From Apium graveolens (Eukaryota; Streptophyta; Magnoliopsida; Apiales; Apiaceae): 64,000 nt of DNA. The position numbers were made by a program, and so were the translations under genes. The stretch lies in NCBI RefSeq assembly GCF_009905375.1, contig NC_133649.1, positions 236,000,201-236,064,200 of the forward strand, written 5' to 3'. This document shows, piece after piece, positions 58,172 to 64,000 of this stretch. Positions within the stretch are counted from its first letter, which is position 1. Each line of letters opens with the position of its first letter. The notes below the pieces were generated by a model that did no database searches, was not told the DNA's origin, and was given only the letters and a program-made list of their open reading frames with translations.

Positions 58172-59361
58172 TCTCAAAGAAGAGAAACTGGGATGATTTA
58201 TTAGACTCAGATGATGGGATCAATTATGCTCTCATGGCGAACGCTAATGCTGACAATGCTGAATTAAAGGTATCTCAGACTACTCTTGCATTTGATACTA
58301 ATGATATCTATGAATTAAGATTATTTCTTAAATCTCTGCATGTTAATTTTAGGGATCAAACATTAGAGAATAATGGAATCAAGAGTGAGAACTCTTGTTA
58401 AAGAAAATGAATGATCACCTAGAAATTGAGTTGCTTTCCATACTAGAAATTTAAAAAGAAAGAGATAATGCTCTTTCTGTTAAAGAAAAATTGTTAGAAA
58501 AACATGCTTATCTAGAAAAGGAGCTAGCTAAAGAAAGAGAAGTCAATAAACTTTGGACTAACTAAGGAAAGTCAACTCAGGAAATCTTAAAAAATGGTTG
58601 TTGGGGATCAGGATTAGGATATTTAGCTAGATCTAATTCTGAAAAGAAAATTGGAGAAGAAACTGAGAAAATAGAACCAATAAAAACTGATAGTCAGGGA
58701 AAATTGAACAAGGTTCAAATAAAAACCATTAAGTTTAATCCAACTGCTTATAATGTTAAATCAATCCATGAGGAAGGTACTACCTCAGCACCTAGATCAA
58801 ACTTAATTACTGAAAAGAGTGAACAAGTTCACACAAATTCAGTAAATATTGGTTCAATGACTCAGAAACAGCTTAAGCAAAAGCGGAAGGACTTACACAT
58901 GAAAGACACGAGAAAAAGGGACAAGGTAGGTTTTAATAAGAATGGGAATTATGTGACTCCTCTTAATGCAACTAGAAAGACCTGTTCAAACTATGGTAGC
59001 ACTAATCAGCTTGCTAATTCTTGCAGGAAGAATAAAGAGATAAAAGCTGTTCCTTCCAAATTAGAGTTTAGGAATAGAACAATTAGATATAAACCACATA
59101 ATCCTTGTTTTCATTGTGGCAGTGTTTGGCACTCTATTTATACATGTAAAGAGTATCTCAGTTTGTATTATGATTTTTATAAACTGAAACCCTCTTTAGT
59201 TAAAGCAAAATCTGTTTCTGCATGTATAAATACTGATAGTAAGAATGTTAACATAAATTCTAATATGAAGTCTTCTGCTGCATATGTTAACAAACTTAAA
59301 AAGGCCAAAGGATCCAAGCAAGTCTGGCTCCTTAAAAACACTAATCGATTCAAATTACTGA
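58172..59361 (+). pseudogene. Copia A gag-pol linker with further zinc knuckles
   Basis: An open part (58168-58401) with NWDDLLDSDDGINYALMAN is followed by a broken coiled-coil stretch. The open frame 58704-59372 contains a decayed knuckle (CSNYGSTNQLANSCRKN, with Cys and His replaced) and a good one (PCFHCGSVWHSIYTCKEY). The plan is the same as in Copia B, so the two belong to related lineages. Confidence 0.65.
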
Positions 59362-59500
59362 TTGCAGGGTGATAGGAGGAATGCTCTAGTCTTGGATAGG
59401 GGATGCTCAGGACATATAACTGGTTATAAATCCTTGTTATCAGAATTTGAGGAGAAGGCTGGCCCAAGTGTTTCTTATGGAGATGGCAACTTAGGAAAAA
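59362..59500 (+). pseudogene. Copia A protease, truncated
   Basis: VLDRGCSGHITGYKSLLSEF is the Copia protease site with Arg replacing Ser in DSG. The frame reaches the words YGDGNLGK and then meets the Copia LTR insertion. About 30 codons of the usual protease-integrase junction are missing on the far side. Confidence 0.75.
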
Positions 59501-59518
59501 GAACAAGAACAAGATCCA

Positions 59519-60945
59519 TGTATAATTGTGGGCAGATTATGGAGATAACGAATCATACCTTTCAAGAGCTTAACTTTCACGAACTCAACGGAGATCCTAG
59601 CTATCACGCTTTGTGTCTACCTCTCGGAGTAACACCTCTATGGTATCCACACGAGCACCTCCAAGAACGTCTCACGAACTTGACTACGGAATGGATGTAC
59701 TAGCCTCCTTCTTGACGATCCGAATTGCCTCTGCCTCTCTTTGCTGCTAGGGTTTTCTCCAAAACGTTACTTGCCTCTTAACCTATCATTATCTATTTAT
59801 AGTGACTGATTAAAAGGCCCATAACAGAAAAGCCCAACCCTAGTAGGTATAGGATTAAATAATAAAAACGAATTTCTATTATTTAATTAATAACTAAGTC
59901 ATACTTAATTATTATGGGCAAAAACATTCCCTTTAATTCGAATTTATATTATCTCAATTAAGTCTTACTTAATTATAATAAAATTCAAATAATCATCAAT
60001 TAATTTAAATCCACAATTTAAATTAACTATTCCATTAAGTGCTCTATTTGTGTTACCCTATAGGCTATTATTTAATTGGCAATAATTTTATTCTCCAATA
60101 AAATTATAAACAATGAGCTGTATGTAGCAATACATCCTTGTTACCCAATTAAACAATAATTAAATCGTGATTAGATAAAACCTTTCATGATTAATGTTTT
60201 TCGTGTAATATAATCCCTTTAACCATACATATTATAGATTAAACTCGAGGCATGTATTTAGTCATCCTCTTCAACATTTAATCCGGGTTTACTTGATCCA
60301 TGAGTAGACTATCAAGACAAATCATTATTTGAGCATGGCCATGCTTTTTATAATCTCACTCAATCAAGAGGCCAATAATATTTCTCCTAATTATAGGAGG
60401 GTTAAATCCTTTATCTATCATTCATATTTCTCATACGACTCATCACCCGATCAAAAGTAACTTTTAATGTAGTCAAAGTATATTAATCCTCGTATAGAAA
60501 TATAATGATTTCAAGTCAAAGGATCGTTACACCATTATCACTGTGAGTCTTTCTTATGACTTTATTAAACATGAAGAATCTCACCGTGGGTCTGTCCAGT
60601 ACCATGTTCTCTCACATGTACCTATGTATTGACTTTAGTATCCCCATACTTATAACTAATGAGATGTGGTTATCTTGTCAAACAACATACTAGTTTATCT
60701 ATGTATTATTATTGTCCTATATAATAATACTCGACTAGGGACCTTTAAGAATATGATATATTATATAATCTCAAGTTTAAGTCATGTACTTAAACTATAC
60801 AATGTGTATCATGATTCTAAGGACATTTATTATGCAAACAAAATATCGCAGTAATTAAGGTCATAATAAATACATTTATTGAATGATCAACTGACATAAA
60901 GATTTAAAAGAATAATGTATTGCCTCTAGGGCACCTACACTAACA
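59519..60945 (-). mobile_element. Copia-type LTR in minus orientation, probably solo, inserted with a deletion in Copia A
   Basis: Read on the minus strand it starts TGTTAGTGTAGGTGCCCTAG at 60945, a common Copia LTR start. It has the TATA-like CTATAAATAGA at 59793-59803 and runs to about 59519. No coding region or primer site accompanies it. The right junction is sharp; the left is uncertain, since 59501-59518 could belong to either side. I found no matching target duplication, and part of the host reading frame is gone, so insertion was followed or accompanied by deletion. Confidence 0.6.
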
Positions 60946-62015
60946 AGGTTACCATATCAATTTTTATGAGGAGCATTGTGAAATTGTCAGTAAGTCTGAT
61001 GGCAAGATCACATTGACTGGTGTAAGACATGGTAGTTTATATGAAGCCAGGGTCTCCACAAGAATTGAAAATTCAGAGGTTTGTCTACTGAATAGAGCAT
61101 CTATGGAAGAAAACTGTAACTGGCATAAAAGACTTTCTCACCTCAACTTCAACAATATCAATGAACTTGTGAGGAAAGATCTTGCAAGAGGATTTCCCAA
61201 TGCAGTGTTTACTCCTGATGGCTTATGTGATTCATGCCAGAAAGCCAAACAAAGGAAGACATCTTTCAAGAGTAAAACTGAATCCTCCATTCTTGAACCA
61301 TATCATCTACTTCATGTTGGTCTCGTTGGTGCAGTGAATGTTATATCAATTGCCAATAAGAGGTATGCACTTGTGATTATTGATGAATATACAAGATACA
61401 CATGGGTGTATTTTCTTCACACCAAGGATGAATCTCCATCCATTCTTCTTGATCATGTGAGGGAACTGGAAGAAGGATCAACATACAAAGTGAAGAACAT
61501 CAGAAGTGATAATGGAACTGAATTTAAGAATAGCTCTATGGAAGAGTCCTGTAAACTCAAGGGGATAAAGCAAGAGTTTTCTACTCCTAGAACTCCACAA
61601 CAAAATAGAATTGTTGAAAGAAAGAATAGAACTCTGATAGAAGCTGCAAGAACCATGCTAGAGGAAGAAAAATTGCCTACCTACTTCTGGGCTGAGGCTG
61701 TGCAAACTTCTTGCTTTACACAAAATGCAACATTGATAAAAAAGCATGGAAAAACACCATTTGAGATGGTGAAAGGAAAGAAACCAAATTTGAAATACTT
61801 TCATATATTTTGTTGTAAGTGTTTTATTCTCAAAACTTATCCAGAGCATCTTACCAAGTTTGATTTAAAAGCCGATGAAGGAATTTTTGTGGAATATCCA
61901 TTGTCTACAAAAGCCTTCAAAGTTTATAATCTAAGAACAAGAACAGTTATGGAATCTATACATGTACCTTTTGATGACAAGAAGATAACAGGTCTAGAAG
62001 ATGTAGATGACCATG
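60946..62015 (+). pseudogene. Copia A integrase
   Basis: Starts with GYHINFYEEHCEIVSKSDGK, then the HHCC domain (WHKRLSHLNFNNINELV, CDSCQKAKQ). In the core the usual HVDLFGP is HVGLVGA, so the first catalytic Asp is lost. The second (IRSDNGTEFKN) and the Glu (QNRIVERKNRTL) are kept. Open for about 340 codons to 62015, where it meets foreign sequence in the middle of the acidic linker to RT. Confidence 0.88.
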
Positions 62016-62692
62016 TGTTATGGATAAAAAGCTAAGGTTATTATTTGCTGTATTTATTACTAAGATTCGGGAGCTCAAGGCCTTTAATGGCTGCTCTCGT
62101 GTTTCGTGACTCAATCTGCCTTTACGAGATGCCTACGTATCTCTGTGAATTAGAGAATCAAGCCAAAAAACGTAGTTCTGATTGGTGGGGGTGAGACCCC
62201 TTATATAGATGTTGGGAGTCCTTGAATTGGACTTGGTATAGGAGACTTGGTGGGTAAGTCTCATAATTAGAATGGACTTCGGAGTCCTAGATAGTAGGAA
62301 ACTGATTCCTTATCCTTTTAGGTCCCCTTGAGGCTAATCTATAAGGATTTATATCCTTATCAGGACTCTTCTCAATAGCTGATTTTTCCCTTATTAATTA
62401 ATTACGAAATTAATTAATAATCAGGGCTTTTGGGCCCTTTTTTTTATTCCACCAGACCTGATCTGGTCCATCAGGTTTAACCTTTCTGGTCTGTATATCA
62501 TACATCTTCTTATTGGGCCTAGCAGCCCATTAATTATAAAATCAGGACTTATTTATCCCTATCATTTGCCCCCCAACTTTTGGGAAACATTGATTAGGTT
62601 TCGCAGAAGTTAAATCTATTCGTTCCCTTACAAGGTTTCGTTTTTGCGTAAAGTGTGGAGCGACCTACACATTTACAACGAATCTTCCTTTT

Positions 62693-63131
62693 ATTCAGAA
62701 ATTATCTTAATTTCCAGGAATTTTTCCCTAATTTTCTGGGATTTATCCTTAATTTTCTGGGATTTATCCTTAATTTCTGGATTTTCCCTTAATTTCTGGA
62801 TTTTTCCCTTAATTTCTGGGATTTATCCTTAATTTCTGGATTTTTCCCTTAATTTCTGGGATTTATCCTTAATTTTCTGGGATTTATCCTTAATTTCTGG
62901 ATTTTCCCTTAATTTCTGGATTTTCCCCTTAATTTCTGGGATTTATCCTTAATTTCTGGATTTTTCCCTTAATTTCTGGGATTTATCCTTAATTTCTGGA
63001 TTTTTCCCTTAATTTCTGGGATTTATCCTTAATTTCTGGATTTTTCCCTTAATTTCTGGGATTTATCCTTAATTTCTGGATTTTTCCCTTAATTTCTGGG
63101 ATTTATCCTTAATTTCTGGATTTATTCCTTA
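62693..63131 (+). repeat. Minisatellite, 40-bp unit made of two similar 20-bp halves, about 10-11 copies
   Basis: The unit contains CCTTAATTTCTGGATTTTTC followed by a similar half with TTTCTGGGATTTATC. In 62941-63120 the period is exactly 40 bp; the flanks are less regular. It lies inside the LTR-like sequence. Confidence 0.9.
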
Positions 63132-63267
63132 TTTCTGAAAATATTAACATTTTTCAGAAACTATTTAAGGAATTTCCTTATTTTTTGTAATTTTCCAGGA
63201 TTTCTTCTTCCCTTTTTCTTCCTTTTTTCTTCCTTTTTTCTCTCTCTCCTTTTTTTTTTTATACAAT

Positions 63268-63690
63268 TTTCGACCAGGAATCCATTCGACCAGGATCCTG
63301 GTCGAATTATCCTCCATATTGCCCTGGTCGACAGCCTTTCGAGCAGGAGTGTTTCGAGCAGAATTCCTGGTCGAATTTCGGCCAGGATTTTTCCTACCCC
63401 TTGTTCTTTTTCGAGCAGGAAATTTTCGGTCAGGATTTTGGGTCAGAATTCTTTGTTTTGACCGAATTAGCCATCATTCTTGTCTTGGTCGAAGCAATTT
63501 CGAGCAGGATCCATTCGACCAGGATCTTGCCTTGCTTTCTGGTCGACAGTTTTTCTGGTTTATTTATTTTCGATCAGAATTCTGATCATTTCGGTCAGGA
63601 ACTAATATTTTGACCGATTTAAGCATCATTTCGTGCCTTGATCGAAGCAATTTCGACCTCTAGTATTTCGACCAGGATTTCCTCATGATT
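63268..63690. repeat. Dispersed TTCGACCAGGA-type repeats with a 22-bp perfect palindrome
   Basis: More than ten variants of TTCGACCAGGA, TTCGAGCAGGA and TTCGGTCAGGA occur, in both orientations. Two meet head to head as a perfect 22-bp palindrome at 63285-63306 centred on GGATCC. Confidence 0.75.
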
Positions 63691-63724
63691 CCTGGTCGAA
63701 TTGGGTCATATTCCTGATCTTTTT

Positions 63725-63860
63725 ATCCACTTTTACCTGGGCTTTATTTTTGGGCCGACATCCACTTTTCCCTGGGCTTTATTTTTGGGCCACCTTCACT
63801 TTTCCCTGGGCTTTATTTTTGGGCCACCTTCTCTTTTCCCTGGGCTTTTATTCTTTTGGC
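63725..63860 (+). repeat. Short tandem repeat with TGGGCTTTATTTTTGGGCC
   Basis: Four imperfect units of about 35 bp, each with TTTCCCTGGGCTTTATTTTT and GGGCC. TGGGCC/T words are known plant promoter elements (site II, TCP factors), but their role here is not shown. Confidence 0.8.
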
Positions 63861-64000
63861 CCGTTATGACTGGATTTTGGCTTATGGGCTTTTAACCTTA
63901 AATACCTGGGCCCTTTTCTGGGCTTTTGTTTTATTGGGCCCATATTCATTCAACTGGGCTTTTATTTTAAGCCCAAGCTCCAAATCTTTCTGGATTTTTC

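Larger units (their letters stand above)
1821..62015 (+). mobile_element. Copia A: outer, oldest Ty1/Copia element, interrupted by at least four insertions
   Basis: The coding direction and LTR place this element on the plus strand. Its LTR (1821-2333) and primer site are followed by a gag frame that begins at 2393 and stops abruptly at 2460. The gag frame resumes at 25255 after Gypsy A and stops again at 25855. It resumes at 57657 after Copia B and runs through a CCHC knuckle and protease to about 59500, where a Copia LTR intervenes. Integrase resumes at 60946 and stops at 62015 against another LTR-like sequence. RT, RNase H and the 3' LTR are not in the window. The interrupted gag reads in register across the first two insertion points once target duplications are allowed for, which proves the nesting order. 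Confidence 0.8.
62016..64000 (-). mobile_element. LTR-like sequence in minus orientation, running off the right edge
   Basis: Begins TGTTATGG where the integrase frame stops. On the minus strand CTATATAAGGGG (62199-62208) is a good TATA box about 190 bases from the end. The part beyond (62209-64000) would then be a long U3 full of minisatellites and TGGGCC/TGGGCT words. No coding frame is sustained; open frames here are translations of repeats. The other end is outside the window, so LTR identity is inferred. Confidence 0.5.

Noticed and set aside
59177..59512. 111-codon minus-strand frame opposite the Copia A linker and protease
   Set aside because: The plus strand carries recognisable zinc-knuckle and protease motifs here; the minus frame has none.
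62693..63131. Regular 40-bp repeats as a possible CRISPR array
   Set aside because: There are no unique spacers between repeats; it is a tandem minisatellite in plant DNA.

Overview
This is repetitive nuclear DNA of a flowering plant, probably a eudicot; I cannot name the species. Nearly all of it is transposable elements inserted into one another. The evidence is paired LTRs with TG...CA ends, 5-bp target duplications, tRNA-Met-type primer sites, polypurine tracts and decayed gag-pol reading frames. I see no complete host gene. A possible last-exon fragment lies at 201-363.

Layout. 1-1820 is flanking DNA. An old Copia element (Copia A, plus strand) starts with its LTR at 1821-2333. Its coding region reappears in pieces at 2393-2460, 25255-25855, 57657-59500 and 60946-62015. 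Into it went: (i) Gypsy A, a minus-strand chromovirus at 2461-25249 with 4.3-kb LTRs, whose right LTR was then hit by a nearly complete endogenous caulimovirid at 12425-21178; (ii) Copia B, a Sirevirus-like element at 25856-57656, split by Gypsy B (minus-strand chromovirus, 27415-45180), whose left LTR carries a 3.4-kb solo LTR (30482-33928); (iii) a minus-oriented Copia LTR at about 59519-60945; and (iv) an LTR-like sequence from 62016 to the right edge that is rich in minisatellites.

How the parts work. The Gypsy elements encode, or once encoded, Gag, protease, RT, RNase H, integrase and a C-terminal chromodomain-type tail. Gypsy B appears also to carry a spliced gene before gag. Its first exon (27 codons, phase 0, donor CAG|GTAGTG) lies in the LTR, and its second exon follows a good splice acceptor in the leader. 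The intron would contain the primer binding site. The predicted protein begins MARLRRTARKS, which lines up without gaps with the histone H3 tail MARTKQTARKS, including the lysine-9 context. Gypsy A has a 28-codon LTR exon in the same place, without the H3 likeness. This is the most interesting signal in the window.

The caulimovirid copy has nine recognisable coding units on the minus strand. In order they are a coiled-coil ORF, a small ORF, the movement protein, a retropepsin-like ORF, a 70-aa ORF, a virion-associated-like protein, coat protein with zinc knuckle, PR-RT-RNase H, and the transactivator-like protein. RT and transactivator frames are open; others are broken. Its ends are a 50-bp direct repeat that stops at the primer site, flanked by a 5-bp duplication.

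Copia B has a large extra 3' gene (51432-56215) after pol. It is preceded by its own TATA box, a plant-like leader and a palindromic motif array that also occurs in its LTRs.
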